Assembly (NCBI RefSeq): GCF_016920785.2
Contig: NW_024609846.1
Location: 75,153,816 to 75,217,815, forward strand
DNA: 64,000 nucleotides
DNA from: Ixodes scapularis
Lineage: Eukaryota; Arthropoda; Arachnida; Ixodida; Ixodidae
Reading direction: 5' to 3'
Shown: piece after piece, positions 31,564 to 42,433 of the stretch
Layout of the letters: each line of letters starts with the position of its first letter
Numbering within the stretch: position 1 is the first letter of the stretch
Notes under the pieces: model-generated
Databases searched by the model: none
Seen by the model: the letters and a program-made list of their open reading frames with translations, nothing else
What the model was told of the DNA's origin: nothing
Made by a program: the position numbers and the translations under genes

Positions 31564-32235
31564 CTGCGCACGCACGCACACACAGGAACAATGCACCGTA
31601 ACCCCCAAGTTTATATCCGTAACTGGAGTTGATGCTCAAAGTAACTGTACTCCAAATGACCAAACCTTATACGATTCAGGTGTTACACATTTATAATATA
31701 GTTATGCTATTTAAGATTATATTACCAATCCTCATTTTTCCTCGCATCTTTGGTAAGCTTGGCAAGTTGCACATTGTGTTACTTTGGTGGAACTCATGTC
31801 ACACTTTCAGTCGCCAATACAGTTTTTTTTTATATAATGATTTGAGTGTAACTATAAACCAGGTGAATTGAAAAGAAGGAATATCACGGATATATTTTAC
31901 ACTTGCTTAAAATTCATGCAACAAGAGAGCAAAGTTTTGTGCGGAATCCAGAACAGGGTTCTGGACAGGGTTCTTCTTAAACACTAACACAACTGCTCAT
32001 CATGCTCTGCTTAAAGATTCTACAATTACCGGTCGCCCTCGAAGATATCGGATAAGAGTTGGAGACAAAAGGCAACAAACAAATTTCCTGGACTATTCAT
32101 TAACGTTTTCTTGTTCTTCCAAGGGATTGCTTTTAAGAGAAGTCACGAGCCAACTTAATAGGGAAATAAAATTATTTTTCTGGTTTCGCTAAATGCTACC
32201 CCAAATCACTCCCGAAAGTTAATCACCGAGTAAGC
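31564..32235. other. Intron between exons A and B
   Basis: AT-rich DNA with a CA/TG-rich tract before the exon B acceptor. No repeat or coding sequence was recognised. Confidence 0.4.
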
Positions 32236-32690
32236 TCGACTCAGTCGGCAAATAAATTCGAGAAATACGAGCGCCGTTTATCCCCGCAACTCGGAGCCAG
32301 AACAAGCGGCCGCGTGGCCTGGTGCCTCTCATATGCCGCCAACGTTAATCCTAGCCACACGTTGGTGTCGGCGAAGTAGGAGACGCCTGCTGAGCTGCAG
32401 ACATTGTTAGAGTTCGGCTATTCCCATCATTCCAGTGGGTGGACACAAGCCACTACACGAGTGCCCGCCGAGGCATTGATTGTTACGAGCTGAAGTCGAG
32501 GGCTCAAGCAGTTCTTGTGTCCAATCCTCAAGCTGCGCTCGACTGTTTTGATCCCACAATAACGTCATCAAGCTTTGCGAAGGCAAGACTGAAAGAAAGA
32601 GCCCCCTTTTATCCTCGCAATTTCGCCCCGATTAAGAAGTTTCTGAATCAGTGGCTGTCTCTGCGATTATCCTTGGGGCAAGACTAGCAC
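32236..32690 (+). repeat. Dispersed repeat, inverted partner of 13945-14395
   Basis: Plus-orientation copy of the repeat described at 13945-14395. It lies 300 bases below exon A, within the A-B intron. Confidence 0.7.
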
Positions 32691-32989
32691 CAGTAGTTTT
32701 TACAGTCATGAAAATACTAACCCCACAGCGTTAATAACACCTTTCAATGTTTGATTTAATGTTTATTCGTCATGTTCTTCAGCTTTATAGACAACAGAGG
32801 TAACAAAATATTTATTCATTCTGTACGTTATCTAGTATACTTTAGCAACACACTCGTTACAAATATACTTTTGAGCTTCGTGATTAGGTTGTCGAGATAA
32901 AAATGACCCCACAAATGACATGTAGATTTGGTTCCTTTATGTACAGAACGCAAATTAACGTTGTCTTTCCCCCTCTCCCGAGTACTTAC

Positions 32990-33138
32990 TATGGATCCCT
33001 GAAACAATAGGGGGGATAGATAGACTGGTATGAGAAGATCCAGGCACGAGACCCAACTAAATTGCTGGCCTTCGTCTATCGAGGTCTGTGAGGCCGGAAA
33101 CGCACTTTCTTGATCCTGGGTTGTACGGTATGTAAAAC
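32990..33138 (-). CDS. SLC13-like transporter, exon A: N-terminal helix
   Basis: Short exon not obvious from ORF length alone. The donor gtaagt follows GGA TCC ATA at 32990, phase 0, and joins directly to exon B. The reading frame gives WVSCLDLLIPVYLSPLLF followed by QGSI. This matches the start of SLC13 proteins, where a Trp and a Pro-containing first helix (IPV.L.PL pattern) precede the next helix by a few residues. The best acceptor is the pyrimidine-rich ttttctgttctag above 33138, which makes the exon start with two bases of a split codon. A weaker acceptor (caacccag, start 33115) would also keep the frame. The N-terminal part (about 25 residues with several Ser, Thr, Asp and Gln) is polar, as expected for a cytosolic tail. 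No start codon lies in this exon, so at least one upstream exon is missing. Confidence 0.7.
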
Positions 33139-33512
33139 CTAGAACAGAAAACCGTACAGCTTACGCAATCCTCATTTTATTCATGAGTCCTGGAGTTTTC
33201 TCTAATTATTCTACAAGATAATGTTGACGAGTAAACGAGGATCTTAAAATAGTAATTGGCACTGGTTTTAATCAAACATCTTAATAACTATGAAAGATAT
33301 TCTTACCGTTGAATACATTGCAATGCTAACTGTTGCATAAGGCGCAAACAGCAGGGAGAAAAGAAAAGAAAAAAAAAGCTTTGTCAACCGGAAAAACGTT
33401 TTTTTTTTTTATGATGACAAGCTTTCTTGTTTTCTTTTTACCAAAATAAATACCGCACACACCCCCAATGTCTTTTTTTTTTTGGGGGGGGGGGGTTGAG
33501 GAATATAATACC

Positions 33513-33855
33513 TTGGTGTAGCTTGGCTGAAAAATGAACATAAGTTTTATCTTGGCATCCTTCGATACAGGTAATGTCATGTTCTTAAACTTTTTTTTTT
33601 CATTGTATGATCACCGCTAGCGTCACAGCTTCAAAGAGTTTCGGATTTTTGCGTTGTTTAGTTTATATACACAAGCCGACAACCTGGGTTTCATTTCTTT
33701 TTTGGTGTAGGTTGACTGAAAAATTAACATATGTTTTATCCTGGCACCCTTCGATACAGCCAATGTCATGTTCTTAAACTTTTTTTTCATTGTATCACCA
33801 CCGCTAGCGTCACTTCCTCAAAGAGTTTCGGATTTTTGCGATGCTTAGTTTATAT
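33513..33855 (+). repeat. Tandem duplication of about 190 bp
   Basis: Two head-to-tail units. Both contain a block like GTTTTATCTTGGCATCCTTC, then GTCATGTTCTTAAAC, then AAAGAGTTTCGGATTTTTGC and TTAGTTTATAT. Unit 1 continues ACACAAGCCGACAACCTGGG. Unit 2 is split by a hAT element and resumes ACGCAAGACGACAACCTGGG at 34486. Confidence 0.8.
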
Positions 33856-34477
33856 TAGGGCTGGGCAATTGATCGATTAACCAACCGATTAATCTATTAA
33901 CGCTTTAATCGCAATTAATATTTTTAACCTGTTAATCGGTAAAATTTTTACGCAACAAGAAAGTAAAAAGTAAACGGTTTCACCACGCAGTACGAGGACG
34001 AGAACGCCTAAATGAAGGGCAAACTTTAGGTCAACATTTAACCTAAAGTGTAGGGGCAAGATTCGTAACTCCTGGGAAGTGCAGAAAGGTAACACGTGTC
34101 CCGGCCACTTCAACGCCGCTCGAGTGTCTGCTTAGCGCAGCAGAGACTAGTGTGAACAATCAAAAGAGGTCGCCGGACACTATCAACAAACCTCTTTGCC
34201 TCATGCAGATGAAGTGCAATGTTCTCTGTGTGGGAGTGCCTTTGTACTGTTCGTAGCTACATATCCAGGTTGGTTTCATAATAAAAAAAAAAATTGTATA
34301 CTCTGCCCTTTAGGTTACCTTATATTCAGCAAACACATGAACAGAAAAAAAAAGATTAATTTTGACTGAAAAAGAATTATTTAGTATGAACATTAATGAG
34401 ACCGATCATTCGATTAATTAATCGATTAAAGGGTGGCGATTAATCGGGTTAAGTCTTTTAATCGACTCCCACCCCTA
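33856..34477. mobile_element. hAT element with TAATCGATTA words
   Basis: A 622-bp insertion beginning TAGGGCTGGGCAATTGATCG and ending CGACTCCCACCCCTA (inverted: TAGGGGTGGGAG). The 8-base duplication GTTTATAT lies at 33848-33855 and 34478-34485. Unit 1 of the tandem repeat has GTTTATAT once at the equivalent site, so the empty site is known. Both ends are rich in ATTAATCGATTAA words. No transposase. Confidence 0.88.
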
Positions 34478-34489
34478 GTTTATATACGC

Positions 34490-35295
34490 AAGACGACAAC
34501 CTGGGTTTCACTTTTTTTTTTTTTTCAGAACCCTTCCTACCCCGCGACACTCAGACACTACCTCCCGGACCTATACAAGGCCCGATGCACCAAGTGCTAC
34601 GATCCAACAAGGGACGCAAACGAACCCAACAAGCCACGATCGAACATATGTTCTGGTCCTGGCCGGCCGGTCCCCCACCCTCTTCCTTCACACGACACTT
34701 GACACAACGAGACACTCAGTGGACGAACCAGCTGCTCAGCTCCGACTGCGTCATCCAAATCGCTGCGGTCACAAGAGCTGAGCAAGTCGCCGTCCGGCCC
34801 AGTCCACCCGGCCACTCTGTAGGGGAGGCACCACGCCGGCCGTAGGAGAGGGAACCCAACGTTATGGATCTTATTAGGCTTCTATAAAGTTCCTTCTCTC
34901 TCTCTCTTTCAGAACCTACGTTACGAGTACGCATATCCTAAGACCAACTTCTCCCTGTGCGAGTACGGGTATTTCGCCTAAAGAATTAAGCTAAAGCCGT
35001 GGACGCTAATAAATGCGTGTTCCTTACCGTCCAGCCTTCTAGAAGGACGCTGTTCTGCGGTCATGGTATCTAGAAAACGGCAGAAGGAACGCAATGCCTG
35101 CGATCACGAGATTTTGCAGGTGCTTGCAAGCTCGCGCTTAGTAGAAAAGCGAGCCCGTGAGCGAGCCCACGTAAATCTGGCGCCAGGGGGCACTATCTTC
35201 AAGGTGCAAGATACGTGCTTGCTCGTGTCTTGCACGGCGATGATCCGGCGATGATCCACCGGCCCTTCCAAACCCTTATTTGGACAGCAGATAGA
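34490..35295. other. Stretch upstream of exon A, nothing recognised
   Basis: Contains T runs and a CT-rich block near 34890. The missing 5' exon of the SLC13-like gene must lie here or further right, but no convincing ATG-plus-donor exon was found. Confidence 0.35.
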
Positions 35296-35299
35296 GTGT

Positions 35300-35472
35300 A
35301 TATACTTCGTTTCAGCTTCGATCCAGACGCAGCCGGGTCTACAAGCGCGAGCATGTGGCCCAGAACAGGGCTTGCACTGCACGAGCGCGCGTGCTTGGCA
35401 GGGATGCTGAAAGCCCGGAGCTCGCGCTTGTAGCTTTGGCTGCGTCTGGACCGAAGGTGAAACGAAGTATAG
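35300..35472. mobile_element. Hairpin MITE, related to TACCGCAG family
   Basis: The ends TATACTTCGTTTCAGCTTCG and TATACTTCGTTTCACCTTCG (minus) are inverted repeats followed by ..CCAGACGCAGC. The inner part has the same AGCTCGCGCTTGTAG block as the copies at 39312, 40344 and 45068. Confidence 0.65.
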
Positions 35473-35474
35473 TA

Positions 35475-36935
35475 GAACTACTCCAGAGCTCCGCAAGACG
35501 GTGCTAATGCAGAGCCGGCCTTAAAACCCCTCGATGCGTTAGCGTTTGTCTTTCAAGTAGCATCAAACGCGCCAGTATACGAGGTCCGTGTCTCGGGCGG
35601 CCCCTTGGAGGCAGATGGCGGCGCAGCATGAAATGAGCTGCCATTGGAAGCGAATCGCGGCGGAGCACCCGCTCGTGGCACGTGTCTTGCGCGTTTCCAC
35701 AAGAATGGTTGGTGGTACAATGAGGAGTATTCACTGGGTGCCATATGGTAGGTGCTGTCTAGAGCGCATGCTCAGAACGAGCCCACATTAATAGGCTGCT
35801 AAGACCGGTAATCTTGAGGGTGCCGAATGCACGTTACAAAAGAACTGTGGAAGCTCGTCATCAGCACGCGCTCAGCAGTCGCGCACACAGCTATGGCGGC
35901 CAGTGATTACTTCCTATAGCCTCCTCTATTGGCGACGAGCGCGACCGAAAGCGTCGCTGTGGTGGGCCTTCCACGATTGGCCGAACGCTGACTTATGACG
36001 TCGGAAAGGGTATATCATCGACGGAAATAAGAGGAATGAAAAAACTTTAATTTTGACGGTTTTGGCAGTGTTCCTTTGAGAGCGCAATGATTTCAAGCTT
36101 CCACCATGCTATTTACAAACACCATCGAACTTGTTGTTCGCAAGGTAATGACGTCACAAGGGGGAACCGTAGGAAGGCGCCACCATAACTTCTCGCCGCT
36201 AATAGGCCTCCTGCACTGAGGCTTTGAACAAACTGTAGCGCCCTCATTTTGGGTAGTACAAGCTCACCTGATTGAGCCTCGCACTACTTATGGCACGTTG
36301 GTTGAGCTAACACCCTTGGACGCCAGAAATACTCGGTCTGACTCAACGTTGCCATACAATCGAAAGTGCCAAATTCATGACACCACCATCGTCTCTTATC
36401 TCTGGGTGGTGACGTCAGAACACCTGTGTCGCGACGCTTACATTTTGTTTTCATTTTCATGTCTACTTTGGAACACCTGAAACGGCATCTCTTGGCTCAC
36501 GCTGTTAGCGTCTTAGCTTTGACGGCATTCGAATTTTTGTTGTTTCTTTGTATTTTCATTGCGATCTCGCGCTCCGCACCAGAGCAGGCACGCTTCTGCA
36601 TGCGTGACAGTTTGAGACGCTAAAATTTGTGCTACCCAAAACAAGTCCTAACAAGTTTTTTTTTCGCAGCACCCCCTGGGCAACGCAGGAGGCCTATACT
36701 GACAAAGACTTGCAAATCACCACTAGACGCGGCCGCCGAAAGAGAAAAGATAGAGCGGCCGGAAGGGTAGCCTTCCGGGCCTGAGCTCGCCGCTCGGCCG
36801 GGATGTCTTTGGAGGGGTACGATTAACGGGCATAGAATGCAATACCTCGCACCTCCACCAAAATGGCTACCCTTCGCCGAAGACGCCTAAGCCCGAAGAA
36901 GCCGTCGTACCAGAGGTCAGTCCCCTGAATTGGGT
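35475..36935. other. Stretch without recognised gene
   Basis: Mixed-composition DNA. No repeat pair or coding motif was recognised. Confidence 0.35.
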
Positions 36936-36939
36936 CTGC

Positions 36940-37085
36940 TGCCGAACAAGCAACACGGTTCTCGAAATTAACAGGAATCTAAATTGAAAGAATAAATAAA
37001 AGACGCGGCGCTCCCAGGAATCCAACCCTGCAGCTACCGCACGAGGGTCAAGTTTGGTAACCTCTCGGCCACGCACACGCTCGCT
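36940..37085 (-). repeat. tRNA-derived SINE fragment
   Basis: The minus strand reads GTGGCCGAGAGGTTACC, then GGGTTGGATTCCTGGGAGCG, giving box A and box B of a Leu/Ser-type tRNA. It is followed by an A-rich tail (AATAAATAAAAGACG on the plus strand). Its outer 90 bases recur at 37365-37453. Confidence 0.6.
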
Positions 37086-37139
37086 CGCTGACGCGCGTGG
37101 CATAAAAAATGTCACGAATGTCAAGGTGACAAACAGGAA

Positions 37140-37365
37140 ATAACTCAGAAAACTGAAACGTTTAATGGGGGCGAACTTGTGTCCAAAATAAAAAGGAAAC
37201 AGACGATAACAACAGAGCGTCTCGGGCGTCGAAGTCGGCGTAAGAGCAGAGTCGAAAGCTGGGGCGAGACTGACTCCGGCTTGCCACACGGGCCCCTTTT
37301 GTACACGCGTGGACTTCTGGAACAATCGCCTAGAAGATTCGGCGCGAAGAACATTCTAACCTAGA
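37140..37365. repeat. Dispersed repeat, LTR-like, partner of 61790-61960
   Basis: Shares GGGGCGAACTTGTG.CC.AAA, ATAACA(A)CAGAGCGTC.CGG and GCGTCGAAG.CGGC with 61790-61960. It could be the end of an LTR retrotransposon. No reverse transcriptase is nearby. Confidence 0.5.
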
Positions 37366-37460
37366 ACATGCAACACGGTTCTCGAAATTACGAGAAATCT
37401 AAATTGAAACAATAAATAAAAGACACGGCGCTCCCAGGAATCCAACCCTGGGCTCCCAAC
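37365..37460 (-). repeat. SINE fragment, direct repeat of 36940-37035
   Basis: CAACACGGTTCTCGAAATTA, then TCTAAATTGAAA, then GGCGCTCCCAGGAATCCAAC as in the copy 420 bases to the left. It breaks off where the next SINE begins. Confidence 0.6.
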
Positions 37461-37469
37461 GCCCCAGCG

Positions 37470-37680
37470 GAGGACTGAGGATTAATTTTGACCACCTGGG
37501 GATCTTTTGACGTGCAACCGAAAGCTCGGTTACACGGCGTCTTCATCGCAATAAGCCTCCGTCATATTGCGGGCACCTCGGCCGGGATTCGAACCCGCCA
37601 CATGGGGATCCGTAGGCCGACGCTCTCGCCTCGGAGCCACCGAGCTGGTTGCTCGCCGACGCGCGTGGCAATATTCATTA
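37470..37680 (-). repeat. tRNA-derived SINE, Ruka-like
   Basis: The minus strand has a box-A-like GGTGGCTCCGAGGCGAGAG and a perfect box B (GGTTCGAATCC at 37585-37595). It is followed by a body containing the TTTTGACCACCTGGGGATCT block common in arthropod SINEs. Ruka is the tRNA-derived SINE described from ticks. The match is by remembered features only. Confidence 0.65.
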
Positions 37681-37699
37681 AAGCCCAAAGATGATGTTT

Positions 37700-39305
37700 C
37701 CTTAGTTTTGCGTCTGGATTTTACAAATCGCGTTCAGAATTTATGTTTTCGATATTTTGAAACGACCATATGACAGCGTGTGGGAACTAGAGGCAACAAA
37801 ACATCATCATAAGTGATATATAAAGTGGAACCGATATTACACTTTATTTTACGTTCAAACAACAAATTGAAAATGATAAAAACAGATATTCATTTATTCA
37901 TGCTCATATAATTTACATGAGGTTGTATCACGTCATGACGTTTGAGTTTTGGTTTCAGTTACATTTGGGTCTTCTGCCGCTTGGCGCCGCCAATGGCCGC
38001 TCAGGAACGCTCTCAAGTGGCCTTTGAGGGGGGAGCGAGCTGTTTGAGAAGACCACTTCACTGCCGGTGTTGTAGCCGAGCCAAATCCGAAAAAAACCGA
38101 AACCGCGAACGATGAATACTGCCGGCGCTTCCGCAAGCACGTCAAGCGCCACTGAAGGAAAGGTGAGTAGCATATCGGAAAAAAATCCAGCGATGGACGA
38201 AGACAATTAGGCCTCATTCACACAACCGGCGTCTCACCCCGTCCCGGCGAAAGCGCCATGGGCGCCGTGCCGAAAACGGGACGGTGCGGGGACGGAGGAG
38301 TGTTCGAACCAGCGGCGGCGGAGCTGCCGGCGATGCTGGCGGCTGTGCCCCCGGGAAGAGTGTTCTAGAGGGTGTAGTGGCTAGGGTTCCTCAATGACCT
38401 TCTGTTTACAGTGATGACACCCTTTGTAGTACCTGATGCCGACAGCACGCGCTCACGGGGAAAATACAAAGAAATCGACGAGAACAAAATGTCGCCATAG
38501 CACAGTCAGCGCCACAGACGCGTGCAGGGACACGCTCTTTCACGCGCTTCTGAACAAGAAATAAATGTTAAAAAGTTGAAACAAAATGGCCAGATGTCTC
38601 CACCCTAAGCAAAGCGCACATGAAGGCACCCTAGTAGTAGCAAGAGCGGCGCCCGCTTACAATGAAGCGCGTGAAGACGGTCGACGTAGATACCGCAAGT
38701 GGAACGCGAGTGGAACGTGGAACATTGCGAAACATAACAGCACATGCGTTAGTACTCCGTCTTTAACCTTGTCACAAAAAGAATTAGACTACCTAGCTTT
38801 ACATTAATTTCAATTTAGTTCACTATTTAGCATCATATCGAAAGAAAAAGAAAAAAGACCAGTTATTCTCCCTGTCCCTTGCATATAGCACAACTAGAAG
38901 AAGAGGAAGTGTAAATATAGAGAGTTGTTAGTCAGCGCTGAGTAAGTGTGTCTTTCTTTTGTGTGTATGTTGATTTGAATGACTGTTCTGCGGGTGCGCT
39001 GTTCCCCCTGTACACCGCGAGTGGCGCTGGAGTTCTGTGCCCTAGGAGACTTAATGGCACGTGTGCGATGAACGAAGAAGATGACGAGGGTGACGCGGTA
39101 CGCTTCTCCAAAATGTAGCACCGTAGAACTCCTTTCGCAGCTATTAAGCCTGCAGCCCAAGTGATAGCATTGCCGAACGATGCGTCAGTACTGGGAGGGG
39201 GGGGGGGGGGGGAGTCGATAATAATTAAATAATCTCCCTCAAAACACGCGAATATTTCAAGTAGAGGATAGCACACACTCTAGAGGCATTAGTCCAAAGG
39301 CAGAA
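37700..39305. other. Stretch with a GC-rich block
   Basis: A block from 38212 (GGCCTCATTCACACAACCGG) to about 38345 looks like the left half of another Harbinger-like MITE, but the right end was not found. A run of 16 G lies at 39197-39212. No gene is supported. Confidence 0.35.
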
Positions 39306-39311
39306 CTACAA

Positions 39312-39476
39312 TTTACTTCTTATGTTGTACCGCAGCGAAGGCTAGAAGCTCGAGCTCATAGCGTTGGCAGCTGCTCTTAATTCACCAGAGCTTGTGCCGC
39401 CGAGATGTGCCCCAGAGCAAGGAGCTCGCGCTTGTAGCCTTTCCTGCGGTACATCATAAGGTGAAAGAGAGTATAC
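39312..39476. mobile_element. TACCGCAG hairpin MITE
   Basis: The left TTATGTTGTACCGCAGCGAA and right TTATGATGTACCGCAGGAAA (minus) ends are inverted repeats. The interior includes GAGATGTGCCCCAGAGCAAG, shared with 45068-45236. Confidence 0.75.
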
Positions 39477-39479
39477 AGA

Positions 39480-40340
39480 ACAACATTAGCAGTTGTTTCG
39501 CCCCGCGAAAAGCTCCAGTCAAACCACAGTAGTAAGCGCCGAACAGCGCTGATGATGGGGCTGACGGGGGCGCGCTCCTAGGGCACAGAAGAGCAGCGCC
39601 ATGGTGTTGTCTACGCGCAAAAACTTCACAACGCGGCAGCCGCTCTTGCCACTACAACCCCCTCTAGAACACTGTACCCCGGGAGATGGAGAACACGACG
39701 CTGAATGGCAAATGGTGATGATGATAATGTTGGCTTTCAACTGAAGCGCCACTTTATGGTGACCACCCAAACTATTTTCGCGAGTCTAAACGTCATCGTT
39801 GTTGCACGTGAAGCGGTACGTGTGCACGAGCACATTTCGCGAAACTTGAGTGTCGCGAAACTGTTGCGCGCCTAAAAGATGCATCGTTTGAACAGACGGG
39901 CTAGTTTAGTGTCGCTACAAGCGAGTGCACTTCAACCCGTCGAAACACGGGAAAACTTAGTGTGACCCCAAAATGATGGCAATCACGATGGGTAAGTAAT
40001 GGGCATGCAAAATATTACAGTGCATAGGCATTTTTTTCATAAATAACTTTGTCGTATTATAAGAAACACGTTACGACACATTGTTGCGCTAAGTCACGAG
40101 TTTTAATCCAAATTTAAATCCAACTTGATCATTACGATCAGCCATTACAAGCCAGTGATACATGTCCGCACGCCGGTACAATGCTCATCTATAGACGATT
40201 GCAAGCTGGGCGACTGGCCGCCGCCATGTCTCTGCTCGAGCAGGCACGCCCGTGCGATTACGAGCTTGCCAAAGCTACGTTCACCCGCGCGTTGCACGCG
40301 CTTGCACGGATGGGGCACCGCTTGTGGCGCCATGCTTGCA
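39480..40340. other. Stretch without recognised gene
   Basis: No coding motif or paired repeat was recognised. Confidence 0.35.
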
Positions 40341-40343
40341 ATT

Positions 40344-40494
40344 GATGTACCGCAGGAAAGACTACAAGCAAGAGCTACTTGCTCAGGGCACATCTCGGCG
40401 GCACAACCTCTCGTGCGTTAAGAGTAGCTCCCAACGCTATAAGCTCGCGCTTCTAGCCTTGAATACGGTACAACATAATGTGAAACGGAGTATA
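40344..40494. mobile_element. TACCGCAG hairpin MITE
   Basis: Member of the same family in inverse orientation. It opens TTGATGTACCGCAGGAAAGA, and the right end GGTACAACATAATGTGAAAC is followed by GGAGTATA. Confidence 0.7.
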
Positions 40495-40499
40495 GATCC

Positions 40500-40617
40500 A
40501 AACAAACAGAAGTAGGGATTGAACCCAGGATTCCTGGGTTCTGCAGCGCGAGCTTTCGCTCCGCGTGCTCCGAGCTGGTGTGCGCGAGCCCACTTGGCCA
40601 CTCGCCACAACGAAACA
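40500..40617 (-). repeat. tRNA-Ser/Leu-like SINE
   Basis: The minus strand gives GAGTGGCCAAGTGGGCTCGC (box A) and CCTGGGTTCAATCCCTAC (box B), with a long variable-arm-like centre. It ends directly before the ATG of the Harbinger frame. Confidence 0.65.
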
Positions 40618-41030
40618 TCATGGAGTGTGTGGAGAACGAGCTGGAGGGCGATATCCGCGATGTTGGGCAGTGGAAGCGCGTGATTAGGGCACTTCTCTCC
40701 GTGAGAGTCCAACGCCTTTCATATGAGAGGCAGCTGGACCTGGATGCCGACACACAGGCAAGAATTTCAAGTGACAGAGATCAGCAGCTGCAGGCCAATG
40801 CCTTCACCATAGCCGCTCTCATGACCGAGAACCTACCCGTGATCAGTCGAGAACGGTGGACTTTCCAGCGGAAGGAACGGTGGTTTGAAGACACCTTGCC
40901 CCATTTGGGCGAGTTCCATTTCAAGCAAGCCTTTCGCGTCTCTCCTGCTACCTTCAGATTCCTGGTAGAGTCTTGCAGGTGCCTCCTGACCGTCGCTGGC
41001 CGTCGCGCAGGGGCCAAGGCTGGAAACTAG
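40618..41030 (+). pseudogene. PIF/Harbinger transposase, N-terminal part
   Basis: Open frame of about 137 codons from the ATG at 40618. The C-terminal part reads RKERWFEDTLPHLGEFHFKQ, then AFRVSPATFRFLVESCR. This is the conserved start of the Harbinger (HARBI1-like, DDE4) nuclease, where a WF-type block precedes an FR.S..TF element. The similarity stops after CRCLLT (about 40990), and the frame soon ends at a TAG. The DDE catalytic residues are absent, so this is a truncated copy or a lone exon. It is the only Harbinger coding trace in a window with at least three Harbinger-type non-autonomous elements. Confidence 0.65.
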
Positions 41031-41254
41031 ATTAGCGGCTTGTTTTTCTACAATGTACTACTTCACTGCCAACAGAAAACAGGTGCGCATCTAATAATAC
41101 TCCTCTCACAATAATACTAATTTTACGCAGCGTTAATTTCTTCTATCATTTTTACTCTTTGAACACTGCTATCGATATTACACACTCGGTCTACAGGAGC
41201 GAGCGTAGTGTGCTCCCCGAACTCACTTCATCGGAAGTGTGTTCTTCGGGCAGG

Positions 41255-41352
41255 GCTGGGGATTGAGCTCAAGATCACTGGGTTCTCCCAGAGCGAGCTT
41301 TCTCTCCACGTACTCCAATCTGGTGGGCGCTAGCCCACTCGGCCACTGATAC
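41255..41352 (-). repeat. tRNA-Ser/Leu-like SINE
   Basis: Same type as 40500-40617: minus strand AGTGGCCGAGTGGGCTAGCG then CCAGTGATCTTGAGCTCAAT. Box B is degraded. Confidence 0.55.
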
Positions 41353-41395
41353 CCCTTGATAAAGACACGTTGAAAAAATTAGACGTTTACAATTC

Positions 41396-41869
41396 TCTAT
41401 AATGCCGAATTGGAGCTCAGCTCTTGAGGAGGAGGGAGGAAGGGTACGAAGGGGAGGGTATGCCAGCTGCTCCCGCTCCATACCCTCCCATCCTCCTCTC
41501 CTATTCCCATCCCACTTAGCGTAAAAATTTCCCGCTAAATTTAGCCGGGAAATTTTCCAGCTGAATTGACGTGTGACGTCACATGACACGTCATCTGAAA
41601 TTTTCAATGTGGCGTCAAACGGGTAAAATTTTTCCTCTAAATGTAGCGGAAAAATGTGGCGCCACCAAACTTCAATGTGGCGCCACCAAACTTAGCAAAA
41701 CCTTTTACCACAAAATTTAGCGGGAAAAGTTTACCCTCACGACGTCACAGGTGACGACACACGTGACGTCACGTGTGACGTTATTTTGGGAAACAGCCCT
41801 TAATGCAACGCGCGGTTACGCCGACGCCGCTTAACTCAGAAACGGGTGCGTAGGAGCTGTGCTCTAAAA
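41396..41869 (+). mobile_element. CACGTG-array family, copy 3 (divergent core)
   Basis: Left end ATGCCGAATTGGAGCTCAGC then TCTTGAGGAGG. Right end AACTCAGAAACGGGTGCGTA then GGAGCTGTGCTCTAAAA. The core is mostly CCCGCTAAATTTAGCCGGGA-like palindromes and ACGTGACGTCAC words instead of the long CACGTG array. Confidence 0.75.
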
Positions 41870-42425
41870 CAACGTTACATTAATGAACGATTTTTACGCC
41901 AATTGGATCATTCTGATCGATCATCGCAAGCCAATATAAAGAACGATCGAAGCATATCCAACTTTGGCGTTCCGTTTCGTTCCACGAAAGTCTACGAGGA
42001 GGCCCTGACACTGCCTAATCAGATCATACATATCGTGTTGTCTCGAATAATTACATGCTGAAACAAAAGTAGACTGTATCATTCTCTGCTACCAAGATAG
42101 CCATGAATGACTGACTTTGTCGTTGTCTTTTATCAATTCACCGCTGCGCTAATCTTGATTCAGATATGCCTAAACTCAAAGTCCACCCACTACTTTTTTG
42201 GCAATGCCACTCTTCTACATGTCGTCTCTTTCACGAATTTCTTTTTCTTAAGAAAAAAAAAAAAAAAAAAACTTACGCAACACTTTTGGTTTCTTTGTTG
42301 TTATGTTTTACTGTTGAAACACTCCTATTGATTCCACGCACTCGAACGAGCGAAGTGAGTTTGTCAAACTCACTCCAAGCCAAGTGTGTTCCTCAGGAAG
42401 GAGCCGTGTGGCACACTACAGAAAT
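41870..42425. other. Stretch without recognised gene
   Basis: AT-rich DNA with an A run at 42254-42271. Confidence 0.35.
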
Positions 42426-42433
42426 GACACTAA

